From: Natrinema thermotolerans DSM 11552
GTDB lineage: Archaea > Halobacteriota > Halobacteria > Halobacteriales > Natrialbaceae
NCBI GenBank assembly: GCA_000337115.1
Contig: AOIR01000059.1
Span: 256,960-320,959, forward strand
Reading direction: 5' to 3'
DNA length: 64,000 nt
Part shown: one piece after another, positions 17,738-26,137 of the stretch
How positions within the stretch are numbered: the first letter of the stretch is position 1
Layout of the letters: every line of letters begins with the position of its first letter
Notes under the pieces: model-generated
Told to the model about the DNA's origin: nothing
Database searches by the model: none
What the model saw: the letters and a program-made list of their open reading frames with translations, nothing else
Made by a program: the position numbers and the translations under genes

Positions 17738-19741
17738 GTGACCGGCTCACAATTGACGAGTATACTTCGAGAGACTCTTTCCCTCTTCGAAGCGGGAGGG
17801 GCACCTATGACGACAACCGAAGTAGCCGAACAACTTGATCTCGGCCGCCGGAGTACCTACGAGCGTTTAGAACGACTCGTCGATCACGACCGACTCGAAA
17901 CCAAGAAAGTCGGGGGAAACGGGCGCGTGTGGTGGCAGCCATCGATGAACGGGCAAGCGTTCACGAAGGGGCGAGAAAGAGATGCGGCAGAAAGCGAACT
18001 CGGCGAAGTCTTCGATCGAATATCGGACAGCTTCTTTGTCCTCGACGAAGAGTTCCGCTTTCGCTATCTGAACGACCGCGCAGCAGACTTTCTGGAACTG
18101 GACGAGACCGCAGTTGGTTCGGATATTCGTAACGAGAACCTCACTGAGACGTTCGAGAGCGCACTGTATGAGGCTCTTGAAACACGAGAGTCCGTAGTTT
18201 TCGAAGACTACTATCCTCCGTGGGACGGGTGGTTCCAGAACGTCATCTATCCCTCAGAAGCGGGTCTGTCGGTCTTCTCCCGCGACATCACCGAACAGAA
18301 GCGACGTGAACGAGAATTGGTCCGCTACGAAACGATCGTCGAGACGAGTCCGATCGGCATCACGATCGTCGACAGTGACGGCGAAATGCAGTTCGCCAAT
18401 GACCGCGCCGAGGAGATCTACGGTCGGAGCAAAGCCCAGATCAACGACCTCAGCTTTGACGATCCCGAGTGGACCGAAGTCGACGTTGACGGCACCCCAC
18501 TTCCGGATGGCGAGAAGCCCTTCCCGAAAATTATGGAGTCCGGTGAACCCGTGTTCGACCAGATCAGTGGAACGTCTCGTCCGGATGGAGAACGAGTCTG
18601 GCTCTCCATCAACGGTGCGCCAGTCTACGACGACCGCGGAGAGATCGAGAGTGCCGTGTTCACCATCCAAAACATCACCGGCCGGTTCGAGCGGAAACGG
18701 AAACTCGAACAGTACGAGACGGTCGTCGAAACGGCTCACGATGGAATCTACGTCCTCGACGAGGAACGACGGTTCGAACTCGTCAACGATTCGTTTGCCG
18801 AGTTGACCTCGTTTTCTCAAACAGAGTTACTGGGTCAACACGCCTCGACGGTGTTCGGAGACGAGTTCGCGTCCATCGAAGCCGAACAGTGGGGGCGTAC
18901 GACCGGGGATGAGCCCCCGTCGTTCGAAGAGACGATCAACGCTGGCCCGAACGAAAACCGAACGGTAGAGAACCGGTTCGTCATTACGGATGAAGGCGCG
19001 CGAGACCGGCGCATCGGTGTCATCAGGGATGTCACAGAGCGCGAGGAGTATCGCCGAAAGCTGGAGGAATCGAACGAACGGCTAGAACAGTTCGCGTACA
19101 CTGCCAGCCACGACCTCCAAGAGCCGCTGCGGATGGTCACGAGCTACCTCCAGTTGCTCGAACAGCGCTATAGCGACGACCTCGACGAGGATGCCGGCGA
19201 GTTCATCGACTACGCGGTCGACGGTGCCGACCGGATGCGAGAGATGATCGACGGACTGCTCGAGTACGCCCGCATCGAAACGCGAGGGAATCCGTTCGAA
19301 CCCGTCGAATTGGACGACGTGTTCGACGACGTGCGCACCGACCTACAACTGCAGATCCAGAACTCCAACGCACATATCGAGGGTAGCTCACTCCCGCAGG
19401 TCAACGGGGACAGAGAACAACTCCGCCGGGTGTTCCAGAACTTATTATCGAATGCGATCGAATACAGCGGCGACGAACCACCCCGGGTTGCCGTCTCGGC
19501 GGAGCGGGCCGGATCAATGTGGCAAATATCGGTTCGCGACGAGGGTATCGGCATTGATTCAGAGAAGACCGATCGCGTCTTCGAGGTGTTTCAACGCCTC
19601 CACAGCCGCGAAGAGTCTGAAGGATCCGGTCTCGGACTGGCGCTCTGTCGGCGGATCGTCGAGCGCCACGGCGGCGAGATCTGGGTCGAGTCAGAGCCCG
19701 GCACGGGATCGACGTTCTCGCTTACGCTACCGTCTGTCTAA
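17738..19741 (+). CDS. PAS-domain sensor histidine kinase with N-terminal winged helix
   Basis: This is a 667-residue cytoplasmic kinase without membrane helices. An N-terminal winged helix (about 8-70, TTTEVAEQLDLGRRSTYERL) is followed by three PAS domains (about 92-185, 196-315, 326-435). A HisKA domain with His458 in YTASHDLQEPLRM comes next. A HATPase domain has the N box QNLLSNAIEYS, the G1 box RDEGIGID and the G2 box GSGLGLAL. Kinases of this type are common in haloarchaea and usually lack an adjacent response regulator, as here. The DNA-binding-like N-terminus is uncommon. It is slightly less G+C-rich than its neighbours. Confidence 0.92.
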   Translation: MTGSQLTSILRETLSLFEAGGAPMTTTEVAEQLDLGRRSTYERLERLVDHDRLETKKVGGNGRVWWQPSMNGQAFTKGRERDAAESELGEVFDRISDSFFVLDEEFRFRYLNDRAADFLELDETAVGSDIRNENLTETFESALYEALETRESVVFEDYYPPWDGWFQNVIYPSEAGLSVFSRDITEQKRRERELVRYETIVETSPIGITIVDSDGEMQFANDRAEEIYGRSKAQINDLSFDDPEWTEVDVDGTPLPDGEKPFPKIMESGEPVFDQISGTSRPDGERVWLSINGAPVYDDRGEIESAVFTIQNITGRFERKRKLEQYETVVETAHDGIYVLDEERRFELVNDSFAELTSFSQTELLGQHASTVFGDEFASIEAEQWGRTTGDEPPSFEETINAGPNENRTVENRFVITDEGARDRRIGVIRDVTEREEYRRKLEESNERLEQFAYTASHDLQEPLRMVTSYLQLLEQRYSDDLDEDAGEFIDYAVDGADRMREMIDGLLEYARIETRGNPFEPVELDDVFDDVRTDLQLQIQNSNAHIEGSSLPQVNGDREQLRRVFQNLLSNAIEYSGDEPPRVAVSAERAGSMWQISVRDEGIGIDSEKTDRVFEVFQRLHSREESEGSGLGLALCRRIVERHGGEIWVESEPGTGSTFSLTLPSV

Positions 19742-20008
19742 CACGTTTTCTGGTAAGCGACTATGCCTGGTTACCGGCATATAATCGCTCAGTAGGCGCG
19801 TATGGTGAGTAGATATTCGACAGCTGAAGCGTGAAACAACAGCGCCATCGTACTGAACTCGTCCTCGGTGTTCAGCACGTAGTTTCGGCTATCCCCCGAA
19901 CAAATTGGTCGTCGCTCCGTTACCGACTCCAACGGACACGGGTTTCGTATTTTGCTCCCAATAGAATCCCAGATAGATCTACCGAAATGAACGGTGGCTG
20001 CGTGTCGC

Positions 20009-21232
20009 TCAGTCGAAGCCGTCGGTCCCGGACAGTAGATGCGCCTCGAGAACGCCCTCGTCCAGTTCGATCCCCAGCCCCGGTTCGGTCGGCACGTCGA
20101 TGTAGCCGTCCTCGATAAGCGGCCCCTCGCGTGCGAGCAGATCGTCCCACCAGTCCACCTCGAGGGCGTGATATTCCAGCACGTCGGCGTTGGGGACGGC
20201 GGCACAGAGGTGGACGCAGGCCATCGTGCCGACGGGGCTACAGACGTTGTGCGGCGAGAACGGAATGTAGCGCTCCTCGGCGCGCTGGGCGATCCGTTTC
20301 GACTCGGCGAGGCCGCCGCAAGTGGTCGGGTCGGGCGTGATCACGTCGACCGCGTAGTCGTCGAGCAGGTCGCTTAGTTCGTGGATTCGAAAGCGGTTCT
20401 CGCCCGTCGCGAGCGGTGTCTCGGTCCGGCGAGCGACCTCTCTCTGGGCGTCGGTCTCCTCCGGCGGGACGAGGTCCTCGAGCCACATGAGATCGTAGGG
20501 CTCGAGTGTGCGGGCGAGCCGAGTTGCGCTCTCGACGGTGTAGTCCCAGTGGCAGTCGAAGGCGAGGTCGACCTCGCGCCCGACGGCGTCACGGACGGCC
20601 TCGACGACCGAGACTTTGTGGTCGATCGCGGCGTTGGTGAGCCGGCCATTGTAGGGATCGGGCTCTGTGTCCCGGTCCATATCGAGGTCGAACTTGATCG
20701 CGTCGAAGCCCATGTCGACGACGCGCTCGGCTTCGGCGGCGTAGGCCTCGGGGGTGTAGGCGTCCGCGTCGGCGTACTCGGTGAACCCGCCGTCGTCGAC
20801 CGCGTAGGCCTCGCCGGCGTGACAGTCGCAGTAGAGCCGGACCCGATCGCGGTAGCGCGAGCCGAGCAACTGGTAGACCGGCAGGTCCAGGATCTTCCCG
20901 GCGGCGTCCCAGAGCGCGATCTCGATGCCCGAGGCGGCGGTGACGACTTTCCCCGTCGTCCCGCCGTGGCCCGACGTCTCCTGCACGATGCGCCGGAACA
21001 GCCGCTCGACGTCCAATGGGTTTTCGCCGACCAGAAACCGGTTCGCGTACTCGATCAGTTCCGGGACGCCGCCCCCGCGGTAGGCCTCGCCGATCCCCGT
21101 CACGCCCGCGTCCGTGTGGACTTTCACGAGGTTCCACTCGAAGTTTCCGTCGACGACCGCCGATTCGATTCCGGTGATCGCGACGTCGTGACCCGCCGGG
21201 CGATCCGTGGCGTGGTTCGAAAAATCCCTCAC
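20009..21232 (-). CDS. Mandelate racemase/muconate lactonizing enzyme family dehydratase
   Basis: This is a 407-residue enolase-superfamily enzyme. The metal ligands are Asp226 (AFDCHW), Glu252 (WLEDLVPP) and Glu278 (ATGEN). Catalytic bases are Lys180 in the KFD motif and His328 (SPHNVCSP). This set fits acid-sugar dehydratases (gluconate, galactonate or related), which act cytoplasmically in sugar-acid catabolism. It is a clear paralogue of the gene at 26138-27376, with the same N-terminal pattern around residue 30 (VDGN, then TDAG). Which sugar acid it uses cannot be read from the sequence. The PHP gene lies just upstream in the same direction. Confidence 0.88.
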   Translation of the reverse strand: MRDFSNHATDRPAGHDVAITGIESAVVDGNFEWNLVKVHTDAGVTGIGEAYRGGGVPELIEYANRFLVGENPLDVERLFRRIVQETSGHGGTTGKVVTAASGIEIALWDAAGKILDLPVYQLLGSRYRDRVRLYCDCHAGEAYAVDDGGFTEYADADAYTPEAYAAEAERVVDMGFDAIKFDLDMDRDTEPDPYNGRLTNAAIDHKVSVVEAVRDAVGREVDLAFDCHWDYTVESATRLARTLEPYDLMWLEDLVPPEETDAQREVARRTETPLATGENRFRIHELSDLLDDYAVDVITPDPTTCGGLAESKRIAQRAEERYIPFSPHNVCSPVGTMACVHLCAAVPNADVLEYHALEVDWWDDLLAREGPLIEDGYIDVPTEPGLGIELDEGVLEAHLLSGTDGFD

Positions 21233-21390
21233 CGCCGATCACCGACGACGACGGTGGTACTGGGTTCGCGGTCGAACGACGACGCGGCGAGACGGGGACT
21301 CGAGATCATCGTGGGATCTACTGGCACACATTCGCACGTCAAACCACCGGCTCGAGCATCGATGGCGGACGGCATGCGGCTCTGGCGGTA

Positions 21391-22143
21391 CTAATAGACG
21401 GCGGCGTCGTCGAACCGCCCGTCGTAGGCGATGTGTTGTGGATGGGTCGGCTCGGTTCCCGAGAGGAAGAGCCGGTCGACCTTCTCCCAGGTGTTCTCGT
21501 AGACGAGATGGCCGAGTTCCGAAGCGGTCGTCGACCAGCGATACGGCCCGTCGTCGTAGATCACGCGGCGAGCGACCCCGTCGTCGAACGCCTCGAGGAG
21601 GTCGGCTTCCGTCTCGATCGCGGCCTCGAGGGCGGTGTGGGCGACCCCGACGGACCGCGGGAGGTGTGCGTACGACGACGTGAAGGGCGGCAGCGAGAGG
21701 GAGTCGGCGAGGTCGCGGGCACGTCGGTTATCCCACGGGAAGTGTCGCGGGTTGAAGATCTCGATGGCGTCGATCACGTCGGCGTACCGGCGCAGATCCG
21801 CCTCGGAGAGGCTCACGTTCGCAAACTCCGGATGCGGGACGAGTACCGTCGCTCCCTGGCGCTCGAACTCGGCCATCGCCGTCTCGAGCGGGATGAAATC
21901 GGGAACCGGCTCCTCGAGGCCCAGCGCGAGGACGTGTTTGCGGTTCCGCCACGTTCCGGTGAACACCTCGCGGGCGGGGATCACCAGCAGGTCGTCGTCG
22001 GAATAGGCCGCCGCCCGCTCGCGGGTCTCCGGAAGCCGGGTGAAATGCGGTGCGTAGACGATCGCGTCGAGGCCGGCCCGTTTTGCCCGCTCGACAACGC
22101 GATCGGTCAGCACCTTCACGTGGGGGTCGACTCGGTACGTCAC
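21391..22143 (-). CDS. PHP domain protein
   Basis: This is a 250-residue metal-dependent phosphoesterase-like protein of the PHP superfamily. Motifs include DPHVKVLTDRVVERAKRAGLD at the N-terminus, APHFTRL, PAREVFTG, VPHPEFAN and EIFNPRHFPWDN. The first motif is DPH rather than the usual HxH, so the metal site may be altered. Some PHP proteins are polymerase-associated nucleases and others are histidinol phosphatases; this one is not close enough to either to assign. It reads toward the enolase-family gene and may share its regulation. Confidence 0.75.
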   Translation of the reverse strand: MTYRVDPHVKVLTDRVVERAKRAGLDAIVYAPHFTRLPETRERAAAYSDDDLLVIPAREVFTGTWRNRKHVLALGLEEPVPDFIPLETAMAEFERQGATVLVPHPEFANVSLSEADLRRYADVIDAIEIFNPRHFPWDNRRARDLADSLSLPPFTSSYAHLPRSVGVAHTALEAAIETEADLLEAFDDGVARRVIYDDGPYRWSTTASELGHLVYENTWEKVDRLFLSGTEPTHPQHIAYDGRFDDAAVY

Positions 22144-22280
22144 TCCTCGATCACGCCCCCCACTTTCGGGACAGCCGAGTTATGAATTCTGATTCGGCGG
22201 CCGATCGGCCACCTGTCTTCCGACCGATGGGCTCGGCTGCGAAAGGATGATTAGGGCGGCCGTGCGAGTTCCGGTATCGA

Positions 22281-22568
22281 ATGGCCTGGGAATGCGGAAT
22301 CGACGGCTGTGGATCGGTCTTCGAAGACGTCGAGTCGGCCGTCGTCCATCAGGCGACGGAACACCAGCGCCGCGAGTGTAAGGTCTGTGGCACCGTCGTC
22401 CCCGACGGCTACCTCGCGATCCGACACGCCTTCACCGAACACAGTCGCGCCGAGTACGTCCGCGCCTACGGTGCCAGCTCCGAGGCGGTCCGGGAACGCG
22501 AGGAACTGCTCGAGGAGATCGAATCGGTCGCGGACATGAAAACGATCGCGAACGAACTGAAGCGGTAA
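22281..22568 (+). CDS. Double C2H2-type zinc-finger protein
   Basis: This is a 95-residue protein with two C2H2-like units: Cys5/Cys10/His23/His28, and Cys34/Cys37/His49/His54. A helical C-terminal half follows (EREELLEEIESVADMKTIANELKR). Short haloarchaeal C2H2 proteins of this kind are presumed nucleic-acid or protein binders, with unknown function. It is monocistronic and convergent with the secreted hydrolase gene. Confidence 0.75.
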   Translation: MAWECGIDGCGSVFEDVESAVVHQATEHQRRECKVCGTVVPDGYLAIRHAFTEHSRAEYVRAYGASSEAVREREELLEEIESVADMKTIANELKR

Positions 22569-22635
22569 CGACAATCGTCGTCCCTGCCGTGGCGCCCTCA
22601 CTCTCGTCGTCCGCTCGAGCCACGTTGTATCGGCG

Positions 22636-23436
22636 TCAGTAGTTGTCGATAATCGCCGAGACGCAGCCGGTACTCTCCTTGTAGGAGGTATGGTCGGGGA
22701 CGGCGTCGCTCACGTCGACGTCGGCATAGTTACTCGCCGTCTCCCCGTCGGAGAACCAGCCGCCGCAGTCGGCCGGTCCGCTCCCGAGTCGGGCGATGCT
22801 GTCGTTGGTCGAGTAGTAGTTGTGGACCTCGCCAGCCGAGGACTCGATAGCGTCGTCAAAGTCCCCGCTCTCACAGGGGGCGTCGTCCACCTCGTAAGAG
22901 CCGATGCTGTCAGCCGTTTCGACGGTGAAGTCGCCGCCGATGGCCGCGAGCGTCTCCATCTGGACGATCCCGCCCATCGAGTGGCCGAGGATGCGGATCG
23001 TCGTGTCCGGGTTCGCGTTCGTGTAGTCCCCGAGCCAGGCAGCGAAGGCGTCGCCGGTGTCTCGAGCGCTCGCTTCGGCCGAACTCGGGAGGCCGCTGTC
23101 GTCCCACGTCACGGCGGTCACGGTCTCGGTATAGCCGAGGTCCCTGGCGGTCTGCTGGAAGGTCGCGGCCTCGCTGACGCTCTCCGAGGATCCCGTATAG
23201 CCGTGGACGTTGAAGACGACCTCGTCCTCGTTTTGTGGCGCGTCGTCGATGCTGGGCGTCCCATACCGGAAGTCGACCTCCATGATCTCGTCGGTGTCGG
23301 CCGCGACCGACCCCGACGCGACGCTCAACCCGGTCCCGGCGACGACCGTCGCCGCCGTCGTCCGCAGCATTCGCCGCCGCGAGAGCGTCGTATCACTGTT
23401 CCCCGCAGTCGAATCCGCGTGTTCTTCGTGAGTCAT
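22636..23436 (-). CDS. Tat-exported alpha/beta hydrolase, lipase-like
   Basis: This is a 266-residue secreted hydrolase. A twin-arginine signal (LSRRRMLRTTAATVVAGTG) ends near residue 47 at ASGSVAAD. The mature part has NVHGYTGSS (oxyanion region) and the nucleophile elbow GHSMGG. The catalytic Asp and His are probably in NDSIARLG and PDHTSY, near the C-terminus. It probably hydrolyses esters or lipids outside the cell. Four cysteines lie in the C-terminal half and may form disulfides. Confidence 0.85.
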   Translation of the reverse strand: MTHEEHADSTAGNSDTTLSRRRMLRTTAATVVAGTGLSVASGSVAADTDEIMEVDFRYGTPSIDDAPQNEDEVVFNVHGYTGSSESVSEAATFQQTARDLGYTETVTAVTWDDSGLPSSAEASARDTGDAFAAWLGDYTNANPDTTIRILGHSMGGIVQMETLAAIGGDFTVETADSIGSYEVDDAPCESGDFDDAIESSAGEVHNYYSTNDSIARLGSGPADCGGWFSDGETASNYADVDVSDAVPDHTSYKESTGCVSAIIDNY

Positions 23437-23856
23437 CAGTTATCGTTCGCGTTGTGGTAGCGAACGACAACCCCATTCTCGTGTCCGTCGTTACCGCTTT
23501 ATCTTCGGAACTGAGCGTTTTTATTACAGGGCAGGTGGCTGGCTCGTCCCGACTAGCCGTCGATCGGTTTCGCGACCGCTGGTAAATGTCGTGGGTAGGT
23601 TGACGACGGATGTGACTCGCCCGCTCGGATTACGATGCCGGGTGCCCGCGGACAATCACCTCCGTCGTTACTGTGTCTCGCAAACTGGCGTAGAAACGTC
23701 CGCGAGGCTCACTTCGTTCGCGCCGAGCGACCCCATCCGCGACCGCTCGTTACTGTCCGTTTACGGGTGCATCGCATCCGCTCGCATGGTCCGACGAACT
23801 ACCGTTCGTCGCTATATTCAGCGCGGCTTCGCCGCGCTGACTGCCTGACGAGCGCG
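23437..23856. other. Gap between spt5 and the secreted hydrolase
   Basis: There is no gene here that I can support in about 420 bases. The right part contains the GAGGCTCACTTCGTTCGCGCC-type degenerate sequence seen elsewhere in haloarchaeal gaps. The left end carries the hydrolase promoter, and the right end holds the two hairpins described next. Confidence 0.5.
23819..23839 (-). terminator. Perfect hairpin downstream of spt5
   Basis: CAGCGCGGC and GCCGCGCTG form a 9-bp stem with a TTC loop, 18 bases beyond the spt5 stop. It may end transcription or protect the 3' end of the secE-spt5 message. No T-run follows, so termination is inferred from position only. Confidence 0.45.
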
Positions 23857-23868
23857 TTAGCGCTCGTC
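23847..23868 (-). other. Hairpin spanning the spt5 stop codon
   Basis: GACGAGCGC and GCGCTCGTC form a 9-bp stem with loop GTTA, and the spt5 TAA sits in the loop/stem junction. Together with the adjacent hairpin it gives two perfect tandem stems, 7 bases apart, at the 3' end of an essential transcription-factor gene. Confidence 0.45.
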
Positions 23869-24294
23869 ACTGTCCAGCACGCGAATCTGGTCGCCCCGCA
23901 CCGTCACCGGAATCGGAACCGTCGCCTCGTACAGTTCGACGGTCACCTGGTCTTTGCCTTCGTCGATTCGCTGTACCTGTGCCTTCTCACCCTTGAACGG
24001 CCCGGCGATGAGTTCGACGATGTCGCCCTCGGCGATCCCCTCGACGTCCGGCTTCGGCGAGAGGAAGTGTTCTACTTCCGAAATGTCTGACTCGCCGGGG
24101 ACGATGCTGCGGGCGTGGGGAATGTCCTCGAGGACGCGGTTGAGGACGGCGTTGCCCTCGGCCTCGACCATCACGTAGGAGGTCAGCGAGTCGGGGGCCA
24201 GCGCCGCGTGGATCTCCGTCTCCTCGCGGTTGATGATCATGTCGGCGACGGTTCGTTCCTGACTCGCCGTCGTTTTGACAGCGTAGATCCCCAT
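23857..24294 (-). CDS. spt5: Transcription elongation factor Spt5 (NusG family)
   Basis: This is a 145-residue archaeal Spt5. The NGN domain (about 1-85, [20 protein letters not shown] and [10 protein letters not shown]) binds the RNA polymerase clamp and keeps the enzyme processive. The KOW domain (about 88-122) contains [19 protein letters not shown]. Spt5 works with Spt4, which is not in the window. Its ATG shares a base with the secE stop (TAATG), so the two are translationally coupled, as in many archaea. Confidence 0.96.
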   Translation of the reverse strand: MGIYAVKTTASQERTVADMIINREETEIHAALAPDSLTSYVMVEAEGNAVLNRVLEDIPHARSIVPGESDISEVEHFLSPKPDVEGIAEGDIVELIAGPFKGEKAQVQRIDEGKDQVTVELYEATVPIPVTVRGDQIRVLDSDER

Positions 24295-24473
24295 TAGATG
24301 CCACCACCGCCCGAGATGAACAGCATAATCGCGCCGATGATGAAGCCGACGAGGCCAACCAGGAAGATCCCCGCACCGGCGATCTTCGACACTTGGAGGA
24401 ACTCCTCGGTCGTGGGTGTCGTCGCCATTTTCAACACCCGAACGTACGAGGTGAGGTCGTAGGGAACGTCCAT
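24294..24473 (-). CDS. secE: Protein translocase subunit SecE (Sec61 gamma)
   Basis: This is a 59-residue single-span membrane protein, too short for many gene finders. An amphipathic N-terminal helix ([20 protein letters not shown]) precedes a C-terminal membrane helix (about 34-55). SecE clamps the two halves of the SecY channel. It sits directly upstream of spt5 with a TAATG overlap, the classic archaeal arrangement, and has its own TATA box 28 bases before the ATG. Confidence 0.93.
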   Translation of the reverse strand: MDVPYDLTSYVRVLKMATTPTTEEFLQVSKIAGAGIFLVGLVGFIIGAIMLFISGGGGI

Positions 24474-24497
24474 ATCTGTCTATTCACAGCGCGGGGT

Positions 24498-24505
24498 CTT
24501 TTATC
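24498..24505 (-). promoter_or_regulatory. TATA box of secE-spt5
   Basis: GATAAAAG is centred 28 bases upstream of the secE ATG on the minus strand, which implies a leaderless secE-spt5 transcript. Confidence 0.6.
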
Positions 24506-24628
24506 TGTCTTTCGTGTCAGCCGAAGGGTTGCCACGATCGCCCCCGCTCAGCGGGCCGACTCGAGGCAGCTATCGACGTTGCACTCGACGGCCCGGCGTC
24601 CAAACCGCTCGCCCCCCAAGCGCGCCGC

Positions 24629-24823
24629 ATGGCCGAAGACGATACCGACAGAACCGACGAGTACGAGGCCGAACGGGAAGCCGAAATCGAAGACGAACTC
24701 GAGCGGATCGACCGCGACCCCGACGAAGTCGACGACGGCGACGGTACTCTCGGGACGCAGAACGCGCCCCGGGAGAACGCGGAGACCCTCGAGGAAGCGG
24801 AAGGCGAAGCCGAGGAGGAGTAA
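24629..24823 (+). CDS. Small acidic protein of unknown function
   Basis: This 64-residue protein is extremely rich in Asp and Glu (MAEDDTDRTDEYEAEREAEI at the start, EEAEGEAEEE at the end), with a short neutral stretch GTLGTQNAPRENAE. It is probably unstructured. Very acidic small proteins are common in haloarchaea and nothing here points to a function. Codon use is typical of the genome, and the ATG has no competing upstream start. Confidence 0.55.
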   Translation: MAEDDTDRTDEYEAEREAEIEDELERIDRDPDEVDDGDGTLGTQNAPRENAETLEEAEGEAEEE

Positions 24824-24912
24824 CGCCGAACGACTCGCAGACCGCGACGAAAGCGGGTCGGAAACGGCAGTAACCGGGACGGGCCGGTTTTTGTGACCAA
24901 GATCAACGGCGA

Positions 24913-26064
24913 TCAGGGCCGGGGGCCCGGCGGTCGCTCGCCTGGGCCCGGACCGCCCGGAATCGGGGGCCGCTGCCGTTCCGGCTCCGGCCGGGAGCCA
25001 AGCGTCAGTTCGACGGTCCCCCGCTCGCCGTCGCGGACGATCTCGACCTCGACCGTCTCGTCCGGCGACGCCTCGAGCGCGAGATACGAGGAGAGTTGGT
25101 CCTGCGTGGGGATCGGCGTCCCCTCGATGGCGACGATCACGTCGCCGGTCCCGGGCCGTCCCGTTGCCGCCGGCTCGAGGACGCCGTCCGCGGGGGAGTT
25201 CGGGACGACCTCGGCGACCAGCACGCCGGTCGCCTCCTCGAGGCCGATTTCCTCGGCGACGCTCGGGCCGACCGGTCGGACTCCCACGCCCATGTAGGGA
25301 TGTTCGTAGTCGCCGTCCTCGATGAGCGCGGGGACGACGCGGGTCGCCAGTTGTGCGGAGATCGCGAAGCCGATCGTCTGGCCGGCCCCGGCGAAGACGA
25401 CGCCCAGCACCTCGTTGTCGAGGCTCACCAGCGGCCCGCCGCTGTTGCCGGGGTTGATCGGCGCGTCGGTCTGGATCGCGGCCGGGATCGAGAACCCGGT
25501 CGGGCTGGGAAGCGCCCGATCGAGCCCGCTGACGATCCCCTGTGAGACGGAGGCGTCGAGCCCCAGCGGGTTGCCGATGGCGAGGACTTCCTGCCCGATC
25601 ACCGGCCGGAAGTCGGCCAGCGAGAGCCCGTCGGCGACATCCGGCACGTCCTCGACTTCGAGGACGGCGAGGTCGCTGTAGACGTCGGTACCGACGACGG
25701 CGGCCGTCCGCCACTCGCCGTTGTTGAACTGGAGTTCGATCCCGCCCTCACTGGCAGCCTCGACGACGTGGTTGTTCGTCAGGACGTATCCGTTCTCGAG
25801 GACGAATCCGGTACCGATCCCGCCTCGACCACCACCGTCTGGCGCACCCATTCCGGCGACGGACACCAGTACGACGGAGTCGATCGACTCCTCGTACACC
25901 GCCGCGTACTCGCTGTCGACGTCGGGGCCCTCGCCCGACGCGCTCGAGTCGCCGTCGTCCTGTGCAGCGCCGGTTCCCGCCCCGCCGAGGCCCAGCGCCG
26001 CGATGGTGCTGATCGTTCCAGCCGTCCGCAAGAACCGTCGTCGCGTCCGTTCGTTCGATGGCAC
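24913..26064 (-). CDS. HtrA/DegP-type serine protease with PDZ domain, Tat-exported
   Basis: This is a 383-residue protein counted from the GTG at 26064. That start puts the twin-arginine motif RRRFLRTAG at residues 8-16; an ATG at 26091 is the alternative. The protease domain carries His99 (LTNNHVV), Asp131 (YSDLAVL) and Ser208 (GNSGGP). A single PDZ domain follows (about 255-345, with YMGVGVRPVG and GDVIVAIEG). The tail is proline/glycine-rich. It should act outside the membrane in protein quality control or regulated proteolysis. It follows the gluconate-dehydratase-like gene in the same direction. Confidence 0.9.
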   Translation of the reverse strand: MPSNERTRRRFLRTAGTISTIAALGLGGAGTGAAQDDGDSSASGEGPDVDSEYAAVYEESIDSVVLVSVAGMGAPDGGGRGGIGTGFVLENGYVLTNNHVVEAASEGGIELQFNNGEWRTAAVVGTDVYSDLAVLEVEDVPDVADGLSLADFRPVIGQEVLAIGNPLGLDASVSQGIVSGLDRALPSPTGFSIPAAIQTDAPINPGNSGGPLVSLDNEVLGVVFAGAGQTIGFAISAQLATRVVPALIEDGDYEHPYMGVGVRPVGPSVAEEIGLEEATGVLVAEVVPNSPADGVLEPAATGRPGTGDVIVAIEGTPIPTQDQLSSYLALEASPDETVEVEIVRDGERGTVELTLGSRPEPERQRPPIPGGPGPGERPPGPRP

Positions 26065-26137
26065 GCGGATAGCCACCCCGACGAGCGACATAAAACGGGA
26101 GCCGGCAGGGGCAGCCGATCGGCCCCGAACAGCAGGG

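Noticed and set aside
23591..23848. An 85-residue open frame between the secreted hydrolase and spt5
   Set aside because: It has no recognisable motif, no promoter, and ends inside a perfect hairpin; it is most likely non-coding.
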